A program made the translations under genes and the position numbers. DNA of 64,000 nt from assembly GCF_017876795.1 (NCBI RefSeq), contig NZ_JAGIOR010000001.1, forward strand, positions 5,023,085-5,087,084. Direction: 5' to 3'. The DNA is from Rhizobium leguminosarum (GTDB taxonomy: Bacteria; Pseudomonadota; Alphaproteobacteria; Rhizobiales; Rhizobiaceae). Every line of letters begins with the position of its first letter. Within the stretch, counting starts at the first letter, position 1. Shown here in pieces: positions 27,036 to 36,908 of this stretch. The notes beneath the pieces were generated by a model that did not search any database, was not told where the DNA came from, and worked only from the letters and a program-made list of their open reading frames with translations.

Positions 27036-27962
27036 TTAAAGTCCGATCTCATGCGCCCAAGGCGGGTTGGCGCCGGCGCGGGAGACGGTGACGGCGGCGG
27101 CTTTGGCGCCGAGGGTGAGCGCGTTGCGGAGCGCCTGCTCGTCGAGCGAGGCGACCTGTGCCTTGGTCAACAGATTGTCTATCTTCAGCGAGGCCAGCAC
27201 GCCGGCATCGAAGGTATCGCCGGCGCCGACCGTATCGACCACGGTGACGCGCTGGCTGGGCACCGTCACCTTACGCTCTTTGGTATAACCGGAGGCGCCT
27301 TCGGCGCCCTTGGTGATGACGACCAGCTTGGCGCCGTGGTTCAGCCAGTGGGCGGCGAGCGTATCGTGGTCGCCTGAAAGTCCGAACCAGTCGAGGTCCT
27401 CGTCGGAGAATTTGACGATGTCGGATTTGGCGGCCATGCGCTTGATGCGAGCCATATGCGCCGGCTTGTCCTTGATGAAACCGGGGCGAATGTTCGGGTC
27501 GAGCGAGATGACACGTTTGCCGGCTTCGCGATCGAGCAGCGCTTCATAGGTTTCGCCGCAAGGGCTGGGGATCAGGCTGATCGCGCCGAAATGCAGCGCT
27601 TCGCAATCATCGCCGAGGACAGGCAGGTCGGCCTCGGTGATCATCCGGCCGGCTGTGCCCTCGTCGTAAAAGGCATAGGTTGCCTGACCGTTGACCAGCT
27701 TGACGAAGGCAATCGTCGAGGGGCGCGGGGTGATGGCGCAGGGGCTGTAGTCGACATTGGCGGCCTTCAGCGTCGCAAGCAGGATTTCGCCCATCATGTC
27801 ATCGGCAATGCCGGTGAAAAAGGCGGTGGGGATGCCGAGGCGACCGAGCGCGATGGCGGTATTGAAGATCGCGCCGCCGGCATAGGGGGCAAAGCCCTTT
27901 TCACCGTGGGTCGTGTCCCTCGGCAGCATGTCGATCAAGGCTTCGCCGCAGCACAAAATCAT
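27036..27962 (-). CDS. Fructokinase (PfkB family)
   Basis: This 308-residue PfkB/ribokinase-family sugar kinase has the N-terminal GGAIFNTAIALGRLG (about 30-44), substrate-contact YAFYDEGTAGRM, and the C-terminal catalytic signature DTVGAGDTFDAGVLA (about 244-258), in which the last Asp is the base. Its closest type is fructokinase, phosphorylating fructose to fructose-6-phosphate. That supplies the kinase needed after fructose import by the frc transporter encoded 7-10 kb downstream, and Pgi acts on the product. It is monocistronic. Confidence 0.85.
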   Translation of the reverse strand: MILCCGEALIDMLPRDTTHGEKGFAPYAGGAIFNTAIALGRLGIPTAFFTGIADDMMGEILLATLKAANVDYSPCAITPRPSTIAFVKLVNGQATYAFYDEGTAGRMITEADLPVLGDDCEALHFGAISLIPSPCGETYEALLDREAGKRVISLDPNIRPGFIKDKPAHMARIKRMAAKSDIVKFSDEDLDWFGLSGDHDTLAAHWLNHGAKLVVITKGAEGASGYTKERKVTVPSQRVTVVDTVGAGDTFDAGVLASLKIDNLLTKAQVASLDEQALRNALTLGAKAAAVTVSRAGANPPWAHEIGL

Positions 27963-28023
27963 CAGATTCCTCCCAACAAACTTATACGTTCATCAACCGA
28001 TTAAGCGAGCTTTTGTCAACTGC

Positions 28024-28713
28024 CTAGAGCGAAAGCTCACTTACGCCACCATTCCGGCCCGACCAGGCGAGCGGCGCATCGAGGAAGGCTTCGACCTCCT
28101 CAAGAGTCTTGTCGTCGAACAGCTTCTTCGCCTTGGCGACGGCCAGGACATTCCGCCAGGTGGCGATGTGATGCAGCCGGACCTTGCCGTCGGCAAAGCG
28201 CTGTTGGCCGAAGATGTCGTAGAAGAACAGCGCGATGCCGTGATCGACGATGCCGCCGGCGGCGCGGACGGCATCGATGAATTTGAACATGCTGCCGCCG
28301 GCCGTCGTCAGATCCTCGATGACCAGCACGCGCGAACCTTCCGGCATGTTGCCTTCGATCTGGGCATTGCGGCCATGGCCCTTCGGCTGCTTGCGGACAT
28401 AGATCATCGGCAGGCCGAGGCGATCGGCAAGCAGGGCGGCGAAGGGGATGCCGGCGGTCTCGCCGCCGGCGATGCAATCGAACTGCTCGAAGCCGGCATC
28501 GCGCAGCAGGGTGCTGGCGGCGAAATCCATCACCGTCGAGCGGATGCGCGGGAAGGAAAGCAGCTTGCGGCAATCGATATAGACCGGGCTCGCCATGCCG
28601 GAGGAAAGTTTATAGGGCTGGGCGGCATTAAAATGCACCGCCTTGATTTCCCAGAGCATCTTGGCCACCAGTTCGGCCATCACGGCGCGGTCGGGAAATG
28701 TGGTCTGGATCAT
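28024..28713 (-). CDS. pyrE: Orotate phosphoribosyltransferase
   Basis: The start at ATG 28713 has AAGGAGAG before it, giving 229 residues. The PRPP-binding loop [13 protein letters not shown] (about 128-140) is typical, with [22 protein letters not shown] near the N-terminus and the [10 protein letters not shown] catalytic loop (Lys, His). It adds ribose-phosphate to orotate in pyrimidine synthesis. pyrC lies 4.5 kb on in the same direction, with other genes between. The product is long for the family because of a C-terminal extension of about 30 residues, usual in rhizobia. Confidence 0.93.
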   Translation of the reverse strand: MIQTTFPDRAVMAELVAKMLWEIKAVHFNAAQPYKLSSGMASPVYIDCRKLLSFPRIRSTVMDFAASTLLRDAGFEQFDCIAGGETAGIPFAALLADRLGLPMIYVRKQPKGHGRNAQIEGNMPEGSRVLVIEDLTTAGGSMFKFIDAVRAAGGIVDHGIALFFYDIFGQQRFADGKVRLHHIATWRNVLAVAKAKKLFDDKTLEEVEAFLDAPLAWSGRNGGVSELSL

Positions 28714-28786
28714 CCGGCTCTCCTTCGCTTCGATCCCTGCGGCATAGCAGCAAGAGCCAGCAGTTTCCAGATGAAAGGCGGGGCAC

Positions 28787-29440
28787 TCACTGCAGCAGGC
28801 GATCGATATCAGCGAATTGCATCTTCTTGAACAGGGCAACCGCCTGAGCGCCCTCCTCCGTATCCAGCGAAACCGCATAACGCACGGCGGCAGCAAGCAA
28901 CTGCATCGTCAGCCGGGCGATCGCCAGCAGCGCCTTGCGGTCGCGATCCGGCCAAAGGTGGACGAGCACGGCGAGAAATGCCTGGGCATGAAATTCCATG
29001 TCCTCGGCATCGACCTGTTGCAGCAGCTTGTCGGTATGGGTCGCATGCCAGATATCGCGCATCACAGGCTCGCGGCGGAAAAAGGCATAATATTCATCGA
29101 CGATAGTGGCGAGCGCGCCCTGCAGGCTCGCGGGGTCGGCGACCTTCGCCAGTTCCGCCTCGACGCACCGCCTGCCCTCTTCGTTGAAGCGCTCGGCCAA
29201 TGTCCGGATAATCGAGGTCTTGTCGGGAAAGTATTGGTAGAGTGCGCCGAAGGAGAGGCCGGCCTTTTCGACGATCTCGCTCATCTTCAAGCTGTCGCTG
29301 CCGTGGCTTTCGATCAGCTTAGAGGCGACGGCGAGAATCTTTTCGAAGCGTTCGCGACCGCGCTGCTGGCTCGGAATGCGGCGCAGCTGGCCGGTATGCT
29401 GCGACTGGCGCCTGCGCGTTGCGACCGGCTGTTCCGACAT
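28787..29440 (-). CDS. TetR/AcrR-family repressor
   Basis: The start at ATG 29440 has AAAAGGAGC before it; 217 residues. The helix-turn-helix is [26 protein letters not shown] (about 52-77), preceded by a basic tail. The ligand domain is unremarkable. It is divergent from the NmrA-like gene, and the 101-bp gap holds a 41-bp inverted repeat (29473-29513), so it probably represses that gene and itself. Confidence 0.85.
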   Translation of the reverse strand: MSEQPVATRRRQSQHTGQLRRIPSQQRGRERFEKILAVASKLIESHGSDSLKMSEIVEKAGLSFGALYQYFPDKTSIIRTLAERFNEEGRRCVEAELAKVADPASLQGALATIVDEYYAFFRREPVMRDIWHATHTDKLLQQVDAEDMEFHAQAFLAVLVHLWPDRDRKALLAIARLTMQLLAAAVRYAVSLDTEEGAQAVALFKKMQFADIDRLLQ

Positions 29441-29472
29441 CGTCTGCTCCTTTTCCAAGTTGACAAACAAAT

Positions 29473-29513
29473 AAGAGAGTTTATCTCATTTTGCAAATGA
29501 GAGAACTTCTCTT
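29473..29513. promoter_or_regulatory. Inverted repeat, candidate TetR operator
   Basis: Two 19-bp arms (29473-29491 AAGAGAGTTTATCTCATTT and 29495-29513 AAATGAGAGAACTTCTCTT) are inverted copies matching at 16 of 19 positions, separated by TGC. It lies between divergent TetR and NmrA-like starts, the classic place for a TetR operator. Confidence 0.65.
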
Positions 29514-29541
29514 GTTTGCAAAATTTGGAAGGAGCTTCGGC

Positions 29542-30366
29542 ATGCAGAATTCCGAAATCGTCCTCGTCGGTGGATCGGGAAAGACCGGCGGCCGCATCAT
29601 GAAACGTCTGGAAGCACGCGCGCTCACCGTTCGCGCAGCGTCGCGCTCCAGCACCCGTCCCTTCGACTGGGAGGACAGGTCGACCTGGCGCGGCGCGCTC
29701 GAGGGCGCATCGAGCGCCTATGTCGCCTTCCAGCCGGATCTTTCCGTCGCCTGGGCGGCAGAAGCGATCGGGGCACTCGCCAACGTCGCTCGAGAATGTG
29801 GCCTTGAACATATCGTGTTGCTCTCGGACCGTGGCGAAGACGGCGCGCAACGCAGCGAGGCGGCGCTGAAGGCCTCCGGCATCGGGTACACCATCCTGCG
29901 TGCCTCCTGGTTCTGCCAGAATTTCAGCGAAGGCGCTTTCGTGGAGCAGATTCTTGCCGGCCGGCTGCAATTGCCGGCGGGCGAGATCAACGAACCCTTC
30001 ATCGATGCCGGCGACATTGCCGATGCCGCCGTCGCCGCCCTGACCCATCCCAGCCATCGCAACAAGACCTACGAACTGACCGGCCCGAGGGCGCTGACAT
30101 TCCGCCAGGCGGTCGCCGAAATCGCTCAGGCCGCCGGGCGGCCGATCGAATATGAGCAGGTGTCGATGGCTGAATTCACCGAGGGGCTCGCCGCCGCCGG
30201 CCTGCCGCAGGGCCTGATCGATCTTCTGGAGGAGCTCTTCGGCCAGGTGCTCGACGGGCGCAATTCCAACACCATGGGCGGTGTCGCCGACATTCTTGGC
30301 CGCCCCGCAGCCGATTTCAGCCGATATGCGCGCGAGACCGCAGCAACCGGACTATGGAGCGCCTGA
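29542..30366 (+). CDS. NmrA-like NAD(P)-binding Rossmann protein (atypical SDR)
   Basis: The start at ATG 29542 has AAGGAG 8 bp before; 274 residues. The dinucleotide motif VLVGGSGKTGGRIMKRLEAR (about 7-26) opens a Rossmann fold, followed by ILRASWFCQNFSEGAF and YELTGPRALTFRQAVAEIA, typical of NmrA/quinone-oxidoreductase-2 (QorB-like) atypical short-chain dehydrogenases. These sense redox state or reduce quinones. The DUF1772 membrane gene follows 2 bp later, forming a two-gene operon under the TetR regulator. Confidence 0.82.
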   Translation: MQNSEIVLVGGSGKTGGRIMKRLEARALTVRAASRSSTRPFDWEDRSTWRGALEGASSAYVAFQPDLSVAWAAEAIGALANVARECGLEHIVLLSDRGEDGAQRSEAALKASGIGYTILRASWFCQNFSEGAFVEQILAGRLQLPAGEINEPFIDAGDIADAAVAALTHPSHRNKTYELTGPRALTFRQAVAEIAQAAGRPIEYEQVSMAEFTEGLAAAGLPQGLIDLLEELFGQVLDGRNSNTMGGVADILGRPAADFSRYARETAATGLWSA

Positions 30367-30368
30367 CC

Positions 30369-30851
30369 ATGCAGATCCTTCTCGTCATATGTCTCATCGG
30401 CGCCGCTATCGGCAGCGGCCTCGTCGCCGGCATCTTCTTTGCCTTCTCGACCTTCATCATGACCGCTTTTTCCAGAATCCCGGCGGAACAGGGCATCGCG
30501 GCTATGAACTCGATCAACGTGACGATCGTCCGCTCGCCCTTCATGGCGCTCTTCGTGCCGACAGCCATCCTCTGCCTCGTCATCGCCGTGCTGGCGGTGA
30601 TCGACTGGCGCGGCGGCACGTCGACGCTGATGCTGGCAGGCGCCGCCCTCTATCTCCTCGCCTCCTTCCTCTCGACCATCATCTTCAACGTGCCGATGAA
30701 CGATGCGCTGGAGAAGGTGAGCGGCAGCGGGCCGCAGGCGGTCGAGCTCTGGGCGACCTATGTCAGGGACTGGACGTGGTGGAACCATGTGCGGACCGTC
30801 GCCTCGCTGCTCGCCTCGATCGCCTTTGTCCGGGCGCTGATGATGGTTTGA
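30369..30851 (+). CDS. DUF1772-type integral membrane protein
   Basis: The start at ATG 30369 follows the previous stop by 2 bp; ATG 30354 is an overlapping alternative. About 160 residues have four membrane segments (about 3-25, 52-75, 82-105 and 138-155). The region GIFFAFSTFIMTAF and NVPMNDAL then TWWNHVRTVASLLAS is characteristic of the DUF1772 (anthrone oxygenase-like) family. The role is unknown. Its coupling to an NmrA-like protein suggests a redox or detoxification function. Confidence 0.8.
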   Translation: MQILLVICLIGAAIGSGLVAGIFFAFSTFIMTAFSRIPAEQGIAAMNSINVTIVRSPFMALFVPTAILCLVIAVLAVIDWRGGTSTLMLAGAALYLLASFLSTIIFNVPMNDALEKVSGSGPQAVELWATYVRDWTWWNHVRTVASLLASIAFVRALMMV

Positions 30852-30872
30852 GAAAGCGGCGCCGGTAGCTCT

Positions 30873-31010
30873 GCCCCTCATCCGCCTGCCGGCACCTTCT
30901 CCCCGTAAACGGGGCGAAGGGGATATGCCGCGACCTCTTCGTCCCTCGCTAACGTCTCGCGGGCCACGTCCCCTCGCCCCGTTTTCGGGGAGAGGGTTAG
31001 GGTGAGGGGC
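30873..31010. repeat. Mosaic intergenic repeat, copy 5
   Basis: 138 bp from GCCCCTCATCC to GGTGAGGGGC, in the same orientation and near-identical to copy 1. It lies between the convergent DUF1772 and VOC genes. Confidence 0.75.
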
Positions 31011-31050
31011 AGCCACTGGTGCGAACCGTCCAATGCTACAGCCACCCCGC

Positions 31051-31587
31051 CTATCTCTGCTCGCAAAAGGCGATGCGGTTGCTGAAGGGGTCGGTGACGG
31101 TCATTTCCAGTCCCCAGGGCGCCTCTTCCACGCCGGGCTTCATGTAACGGTAGTCCTTGCCGGCGAGTTCGGCGTGGTAGGCCCGCACATTGGCGACGCG
31201 GACAAAGGCCTTGGCGCCGGGGCTGGCGTCGCCGGAATGTTCGCTCAAATGCAGCGCCATGCCGTCGCGCGAGACCTGGCAATAGAGCGGGAAGTTTTCG
31301 CCGAAGCGGTGTTCCCAATCGAGGTGGAAGCCGAGGAAGCCGCAATAGAATTCCATGGCCTTTTCCACCGAGAAGATGCGGAAGATCGGCGTCGGCGGCT
31401 CGATACCGATGGCGGAGCGGGAAGCACTCGCCGCATCGATCCTTGCCGAGAGGATATTCCATTGATCGAGCCCGAACTGGCGGGCGACGATTTCGAGCGT
31501 CTCGCTGTGGGTGAGAGAAATGTCGCGGTCGGCGAGAGCCTGCCGCAATGTCTTTGCCATGAGCTTGGCATCGCGAAAATCGCGCAT
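31051..31587 (-). CDS. Glyoxalase/bleomycin-resistance-like (VOC) protein with N-terminal extension
   Basis: The start at ATG 31587 has GGAAGGA before it; 178 residues. The N-terminal 55 residues (DAKLMAKTLRQALADRDISL, then HSETLEIVARQFGLDQWNIL) form a helical module found in glyoxalase-superfamily proteins. The VOC domain (about 65-178) has PIFRIFSVEKAMEFYCGFLGF, ALHLSEH (His) and EMTVTDPFSNRIAF. Its build resembles bleomycin-resistance-like binding proteins more than an enzyme. It stands alone. Confidence 0.8.
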   Translation of the reverse strand: MRDFRDAKLMAKTLRQALADRDISLTHSETLEIVARQFGLDQWNILSARIDAASASRSAIGIEPPTPIFRIFSVEKAMEFYCGFLGFHLDWEHRFGENFPLYCQVSRDGMALHLSEHSGDASPGAKAFVRVANVRAYHAELAGKDYRYMKPGVEEAPWGLEMTVTDPFSNRIAFCEQR

Positions 31588-31775
31588 GAGGTCATCCTTC
31601 CGTTGGCGGCAAACAGGAAGATCAGTGCCCGCGTCTGCTGACCCGTTCGCCATCAATCGCCAAACGGCAAGGGACGTGAAGGATTTCTCTGGATGCATTC
31701 ACCATAACGCTAAAGCGTCGCGAGGCGGCTGGCCGCATCGGGCCGAAGGCAGGCTATGAAAAGATCCGCCCGGAA

Positions 31776-32953
31776 TCAAGACGCCGTGCGCGACACTTCG
31801 ACGGGAACCGCCTGCAGGTGGCCGGCAAGCTCGACCCGGTTGCGGCCGGCGCGCTTGGCGGCGTAGAGCGCCTTGTCGGCGGCGTTCAGCATGGCGTCGA
31901 AATCCAGCGGCTTCGAGCGGCCGGGCGCGACACCGACGCTGACCGTGCATTTCAGCACTTCGTCGTCGATGTAAATCTCGCGCACCTCGAAAGCCCTGCG
32001 GATGCGCTCGGCCGCCAGTTCCGCCCGGCCGGGCATGGTTTCCTTCAACACCAGCGCGAACTCCTCACCGCCCAACCGTGCGGCGATGTCACCGGGGCGG
32101 CAATGGGCGGCGAGTTCGCCGGCGAAGACCTTGAGCACCCGGTCGCCGCTCGCATGGCCATAGCGGTCGTTGACGGATTTGAAGTGGTCGATGTCGAAGA
32201 CGATGACGGCCGTGGTCGAGCCCATCGGGCGCGTGCCGTATTGATCGAACAGGGCGCGGCGGTTGAGCAGCCCGGTCAGCGGATCGGTGATCGCCTCGAG
32301 ACGATGGCGAGCGGCAAGCCGCCACTGATGCAGCGCCAGCGACAGCGCACCGATCCCGGTCATGCCGGCGATGCAGACGGCAAGGCTCGATCTTCGGCCC
32401 AGTTGCTGGGTGCTTTACCGAGCACCAGCTTGCCATCGACGATCAGCACGGCGGCGCACAACACAAAGGAGATCCCGGTCAGCGTATAGAGCGCGGTCAG
32501 GCCGAGGATCGGCGCCGGCGCCTCGGCACGGGCGAGCCAATATTGCCGGGCGGTGGCAAAGAGCAGCAAAGCGATGGCAAGATTGTCGGCTATGAAGGCC
32601 AGGCCGTCATAACCTGCCAGCATCGGCCCTACCGAAAAGGCAATCGCTGCCAGTGCCCGGATCACAATGGCCGGCAAAACGAGCCGACCGGTGAGAAACT
32701 GTCTGCCGGCACCCCAAATAGTGGCAAAACCGGCATGAAACAGCACGAAATTGGCCACACCAAGCCATGTCTCCGGCCTGTTCACATAGGCGGCGTAGAC
32801 AAAAATGCCGGCAATAACGAGGACCAGGCCGATGGCGGCGGTAAGCAGCACGGTTTCGGCCCGACGCACCAGCCAGCTGCCCATCAAGGTCACGGCAAGG
32901 CATGCCGTGGAGACGCCAAGCGCCAGCAAAAGGGAGTTATAGTCAAGCATCAT
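31776..32953 (-). pseudogene. Membrane diguanylate cyclase (GGDEF) split by a -1 frameshift
   Basis: The N-terminal part (32953 to 32360) encodes six or seven membrane segments and ends ...SNWAED then runs out of frame to a stop. The C-terminal part (to 31776) is a GGDEF domain with DPLTGLLNRRALFD, VFDIDHFKSVNDRYGHASGD, the I-site RPGD and active-site GGEEF. Reading the C-terminal frame upstream gives SLAVCIAGMTG, which joins directly after WAED if one base is restored near 32389-32391. The frames overlap by 4 bp at ATGA, so coupled translation of two pieces is conceivable. Intact, it would make cyclic di-GMP at the membrane. Confidence 0.75.
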
Positions 32954-33106
32954 GCTTTTTCAGTCTCCGCGACTGCAGCCACGCCGATAATCTTGACAAC
33001 CTATGTGATCGGCGGTGAGGAATGTCTTATGCATTCCATTAAAAAATGATGCACTGCACACAGAAATGTTAGGGCGGCAACTTCGACGCGGAGCTCGCTT
33101 CTAAGG

Positions 33107-33204
33107 CGCCCTCATCCGGCTACCGCCACCTTCCCCCCCGCCGACGTCTCGCAGCGCACGTCCCCTCGCCCCGTTTTTACGGGGAGAGGGTTAGGGTGAG
33201 GGGC
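33107..33204. repeat. Mosaic intergenic repeat, copy 6 (short form)
   Basis: 98 bp, from GCCCTCATCC to GGTGAGGGGC. It lacks the internal CCCCGTAAACGGGG module seen in copies 1 and 5. It abuts the pyrC stop. Confidence 0.7.
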
Positions 33205-33216
33205 AGATCCTGGCGC

Positions 33217-34257
33217 TTACGCTACCACCTGCCAATGCAGCGGGAACATCGGGTCGAACACCGTCACCGGGCCGGCGCCGGTTTCTATCCTGGCGGGGAA
33301 GACGACCGGCTCGGCCTGTTTTGCCAGGGTGATGCGATCCTCGTTCGGCGAAAGCCCGTACCAGGCCGGGCCGTTCAGCGAGACGAAAGCTTCGAGATTT
33401 TCCAGCGCGGCCTCCTGTTCGAAGACATGGGCGAGGCAGCTCATCGTATTGACCGAAGTGTAGATGCCGGCGCAGCCGCAGGCGCATTCCTTCAGCGGGT
33501 CGACATGCGGGGCGGAATCGGTGCCGAGGAAGAAGCGGGCGTCACCGCTCACGGCGGCGGCGCGGAGCGCCAGCCGATGGTTTTCGCGCTTGGCGACCGG
33601 CAGGCAATAATAATGCGGGCGGATGCCGCCGACGAGGATAGCGTTGCGGTTGATGATCAGATGGTGAGTGGTGATCGAGCCGGCGAGATTGGCCTTGGCC
33701 GCCTTGATGTAATCGATACCATCAGATGTCGTCACATGCTCCATCGTCACCTTCAGCTCGGGCAAGCGCCGGCGCAGCGGATCGAGCACGGTGTCGATAA
33801 AAACGGCCTCGCGATCGAAGATATCGACCTCAGGCGTCGTCACCTCGCCGTGAACGCAGAGCGGCAGGCCGATCTTTGCCATGCGCTCCAGCACAGGCAT
33901 CGCCTTTTCCATGTCGCGGACGCCGCCATGCGAGTTGGTGGTGGCGCCGGCCGGGTAGAGCTTGACGGCGGTGATCAGGCCGCTTTTTGCGCCCGCCTCG
34001 ACATCGTCGGGGCTGGTATGCTCGGTGAGATAAAGCGTCATCAGCGGCTGGAAACGATGCCCGGCCGGCAAGGCTTTGAGGATCCGCTCGTGATAGGCCG
34101 TCGCATCCGCTGTGGTGACCACCGGCGGCACCAGATTGGGCATGATGATGGCGCGGGCGAAGGTGCGGCTCGTATCGGCAATCACGCCTTCCAGCATGGC
34201 GCCGTCGCGCAGATGCAGGTGCCAGTCGTCAGGGCGGCGGATGGTGATCGATTGCAT
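33217..34257 (-). CDS. pyrC: Dihydroorotase
   Basis: This 346-residue class II (PyrC) enzyme has the metal-binding HLHLRDG (His13, His15) right after the start and further histidines in LCVHGEV and MEHVTT, plus GTDSAPH carrying the catalytic Asp. It closes carbamoyl-aspartate to dihydroorotate, two steps before PyrE. The frc kinase gene lies just upstream in the same direction, 72 bp away, with no clear operon link. Confidence 0.95.
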   Translation of the reverse strand: MQSITIRRPDDWHLHLRDGAMLEGVIADTSRTFARAIIMPNLVPPVVTTADATAYHERILKALPAGHRFQPLMTLYLTEHTSPDDVEAGAKSGLITAVKLYPAGATTNSHGGVRDMEKAMPVLERMAKIGLPLCVHGEVTTPEVDIFDREAVFIDTVLDPLRRRLPELKVTMEHVTTSDGIDYIKAAKANLAGSITTHHLIINRNAILVGGIRPHYYCLPVAKRENHRLALRAAAVSGDARFFLGTDSAPHVDPLKECACGCAGIYTSVNTMSCLAHVFEQEAALENLEAFVSLNGPAWYGLSPNEDRITLAKQAEPVVFPARIETGAGPVTVFDPMFPLHWQVVA

Positions 34258-34329
34258 GACAGGCCTCCGAAGCGATGCGTCTACGGCCTCGATAGCACTA
34301 TACGTCGGATGAAAACAATTGTCGCGGCA

Positions 34330-34962
34330 TCACGCCAGCGCGATCTCCAGCGTCACATCGGCCGGACGGCGGTTTTCGAGGATCAGCCGGCCGTTCGGCA
34401 GGTCGTTGCCATAGACCTTGGCGCTGGCGGCCTCTTCGTTGAGATTATAACCGCGCCAGCGTCCCCAGAGCCGTTCCTCGAGCACCTCGATCGGCGGAGC
34501 AAGCATGATCGTGTAATCGAAGATCCCGTCGAGTTCAGCCCATTTGCCTTGCGTGAAGAGCAGATAGTTGCCCTCGACGATGATGAAACGGTCCTTCGGA
34601 TCGATCGGCCGGGCCGATGCGATGGCCAATTCGCGCGCGCGGTCGAAGACCGGCACCAGAACCTCCTGGTCGGCCGGCCTGACGGCACGGACGATATCGA
34701 GGAAACCGCGGACATCGAAGGTTTCGGGAATGCCCTTGCGGGCCAAAAGGCCGCGTTCGATCAGGATGGCGTTATCCATGTGGAAGCCGTCCATCGGCAG
34801 GACTGCGGCGCTTTCGCCTTTGGCGTTCAACGCCGCCGCCAGATTGTCGGCCATAGTCGACTTGCCCGAACCCGGCGGGCCGGCAATGCCGATGAGGAAG
34901 CGCGTGCTATCGCCGGCGCGGCTGAGAACCTCGCCGGCGATTTCCTCGGTGCTGACCGTCAT
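34330..34962 (-). CDS. frcK: P-loop nucleoside/sugar kinase of the frc operon (FrcK)
   Basis: This 210-residue P-loop kinase of the uridine kinase/phosphoribulokinase/pantothenate kinase type has Walker A GIAGPPGSGKST (about 24-35), substrate motif PMDGFHMDN (about 56-64) and Walker B-like FIIVEGNYLLF. In Sinorhizobium meliloti frcK closes the fructose operon frcBCAK; the same order is found here. Its true substrate has not been established to my knowledge. The start overlaps the frcA stop by 4 bp. Confidence 0.88.
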   Translation of the reverse strand: MTVSTEEIAGEVLSRAGDSTRFLIGIAGPPGSGKSTMADNLAAALNAKGESAAVLPMDGFHMDNAILIERGLLARKGIPETFDVRGFLDIVRAVRPADQEVLVPVFDRARELAIASARPIDPKDRFIIVEGNYLLFTQGKWAELDGIFDYTIMLAPPIEVLEERLWGRWRGYNLNEEAASAKVYGNDLPNGRLILENRRPADVTLEIALA

Positions 34963-35741
34963 GCCGCAACGGGCTCCGTCGGCACCGCCTTGGCGCCGGT
35001 CATGAAGGCGACGGCGTCGGACATGGTGTATTCCTTCGGATCGATCACCGTCAGCCGCCGGCCGAGGCGGTGGATATGGATCCGGTCGGCGACCTCGAAG
35101 ACATGCGGCATGTTGTGGGAGATCAGCACGATCGGCAGGCCGCGGGCGCGGACGTCGAGGATCAGCTCCAGGACGCGGCGGCTTTCCTTGACGCCAAGGG
35201 CTGCCGTCGGTTCGTCCATGATGATGACCTTCGAACCAAAGGCGGCGGCGCGGGCGACGGCGACACCCTGACGCTGGCCGCCGGAGAGCGTTTCCACCGC
35301 CTGGTTGATGTTCTGGATGGTCATCAGCCCAAGTTCGGAGAGCTTGTTGCGCGCCAGCTTTTCCATCGCCGGCCGGTCGAGCATGCGAAGCATCGAGCCG
35401 AGCATGCCGGGTTTGCGGATCTCGCGGCCGAGGAACATGTTGTCGGCGATCGACAGCGCCGGCGACAGAGCGAGGTTCTGATAGACGGTCTCGATGCCGG
35501 CGTCACGCGCTTCCATCGGCGAGCGGAACTGCACCTGCTTGCCTTCGAGAGTGATCACCCCCTCCTCCGGGGTGACGGCGCCCGATATCGCCTTGATCAG
35601 CGATGATTTGCCGGCGCCGTTATCGCCGATGACGGCGAGGATTTCGCCTGGGTACAGGTCGAAATCGGCATTGTCGAGTGCGGTCACGCGGCCGTAGCGC
35701 TTGACGAGACCGCGAGCGGTGAGAAGGGGTTCGCGAGCCAT
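34959..35741 (-). CDS. frcA: Fructose ABC transporter ATP-binding protein (single domain)
   Basis: The start at ATG 35741 directly follows the frcC stop; 260 residues. It has one nucleotide-binding domain: Walker A GDNGAGKSS (about 39-47), signature LSGGQRQGVAVARA, Walker B VIIMDEPTAALG and H-loop LISHNM. Unlike the other sugar ATPase in this window, it has a single domain and so must dimerise, as known for FrcA. It ends with GAKAVPTEPVAA. Confidence 0.92.
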   Translation of the reverse strand: MAREPLLTARGLVKRYGRVTALDNADFDLYPGEILAVIGDNGAGKSSLIKAISGAVTPEEGVITLEGKQVQFRSPMEARDAGIETVYQNLALSPALSIADNMFLGREIRKPGMLGSMLRMLDRPAMEKLARNKLSELGLMTIQNINQAVETLSGGQRQGVAVARAAAFGSKVIIMDEPTAALGVKESRRVLELILDVRARGLPIVLISHNMPHVFEVADRIHIHRLGRRLTVIDPKEYTMSDAVAFMTGAKAVPTEPVAA

Positions 35742-35743
35742 GA

Positions 35744-36808
35744 TTACACCGAAACCTTTCTGATCCACTGGTCGATGGCGACGGCGGCAATGATCAGCAC
35801 ACCTGTCAGAAGCACTTTCCATTGCGGGTCGGCGCCGAGCATGTTGAGGCCCATCGAGACGACGCCGACGATCATGGCGCCGAACAGCGTGCCGAGGATG
35901 GAGCCGCGGCCGCCGAACAGCGAGATGCCGCCGATCACAGTCGCGGTGATCGCCTGCAGGTTATAATCGGTGACCGCCGAGGAGGGCGAGATCGAGCCGT
36001 TGCGGCCGATCGAGACCCAGGCGGCGAAGGCGGCGATGACGCCCGAGATGGTGTAGACAGTGAGCAGCACCTTCTTGGTCTGGATGCCGGAGAGCTTGGC
36101 CGCCTCCGGATCGTCGCCGACCGCATAGACGTGACGGCCCCAGGCGGTGTGATTGAGCACATACCAGAGCACCAGAACGAGCAGCACCATGGCGATGACG
36201 CCGAGGGTGAGCACGGCGGTGCCCGCTTTGAAGCTCATGGCGAAAAGATGCAGCAGCGGCGCCTGTTCATCGACGTCGGTGTCGCGGATCGTCTCGTTGG
36301 CGGAATAGATGAAATTCGTCGCCATGACGATATTCCAGGTGCCGAGCGTGACGATGAAGGGCGGTAGTTTCATGTAGGCGACGAGAAAGCCGTTCAGCAA
36401 TCCGCAAAGGCCGCCGATAAGGAGGCCGCCGATAACGGCGATCGGCGTCGGTATGCCGTAGGTGATGGCGACATTGCCCATGATGACAGCCGAGATCACC
36501 ATGATGACGCCGATCGAAAGATCGATGCCGGCGGTCAGGATAACCAGCGTCTGGGCGGCGCCGAGAATGCCGACGATGGCGATCTGCTGCAGAATCAGGG
36601 TCAGCGTATAGGACGAGAAGAACCGTCCGCCGATCGTTGCCCCGAAGATGATGATCGCCAGCACCAGCACGATCAGCGGCACGGCGGCCGGCGTCGAGTG
36701 CAGAAAATGCTGGGCGCGCTTGATCAGCGAGACGTCCTGGTGCTCGAAGGAGGCGACATTCTTGTCGCTGCCGTCGAGGACGCGTTCGAATTCCTGAGTT
36801 CCGGTCAT
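35744..36808 (-). CDS. frcC: Fructose ABC transporter permease
   Basis: This 354-residue protein has an N-terminal cytoplasmic tail of about 45 residues, then 8-10 membrane segments with the CUT2 hallmark GIDLSIGVIMV (about 94) and VIGGISLFGGRGSILGTLFGA. GGAGGAACC precedes the ATG. It pairs with FrcA to import fructose and, in relatives, ribose and mannose. Confidence 0.92.
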   Translation of the reverse strand: MTGTQEFERVLDGSDKNVASFEHQDVSLIKRAQHFLHSTPAAVPLIVLVLAIIIFGATIGGRFFSSYTLTLILQQIAIVGILGAAQTLVILTAGIDLSIGVIMVISAVIMGNVAITYGIPTPIAVIGGLLIGGLCGLLNGFLVAYMKLPPFIVTLGTWNIVMATNFIYSANETIRDTDVDEQAPLLHLFAMSFKAGTAVLTLGVIAMVLLVLVLWYVLNHTAWGRHVYAVGDDPEAAKLSGIQTKKVLLTVYTISGVIAAFAAWVSIGRNGSISPSSAVTDYNLQAITATVIGGISLFGGRGSILGTLFGAMIVGVVSMGLNMLGADPQWKVLLTGVLIIAAVAIDQWIRKVSV

Positions 36809-36908
36809 GGTTCCTCCTCCGCATCCGCGCGCCGAACCCGCGCGGAGGCCGTCACCCTGTTCATCCGTTCGTTGCTTAGCCGGTGGGGCGACGGCACATC
36901 GTCCGTCG

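Noticed and set aside
33196..35271. 691-codon open frame on the plus strand opposite pyrC, frcK and frcA
   Set aside because: All three minus-strand genes have full motif support. The plus frame has no domain and simply reflects GC-skewed codon use.
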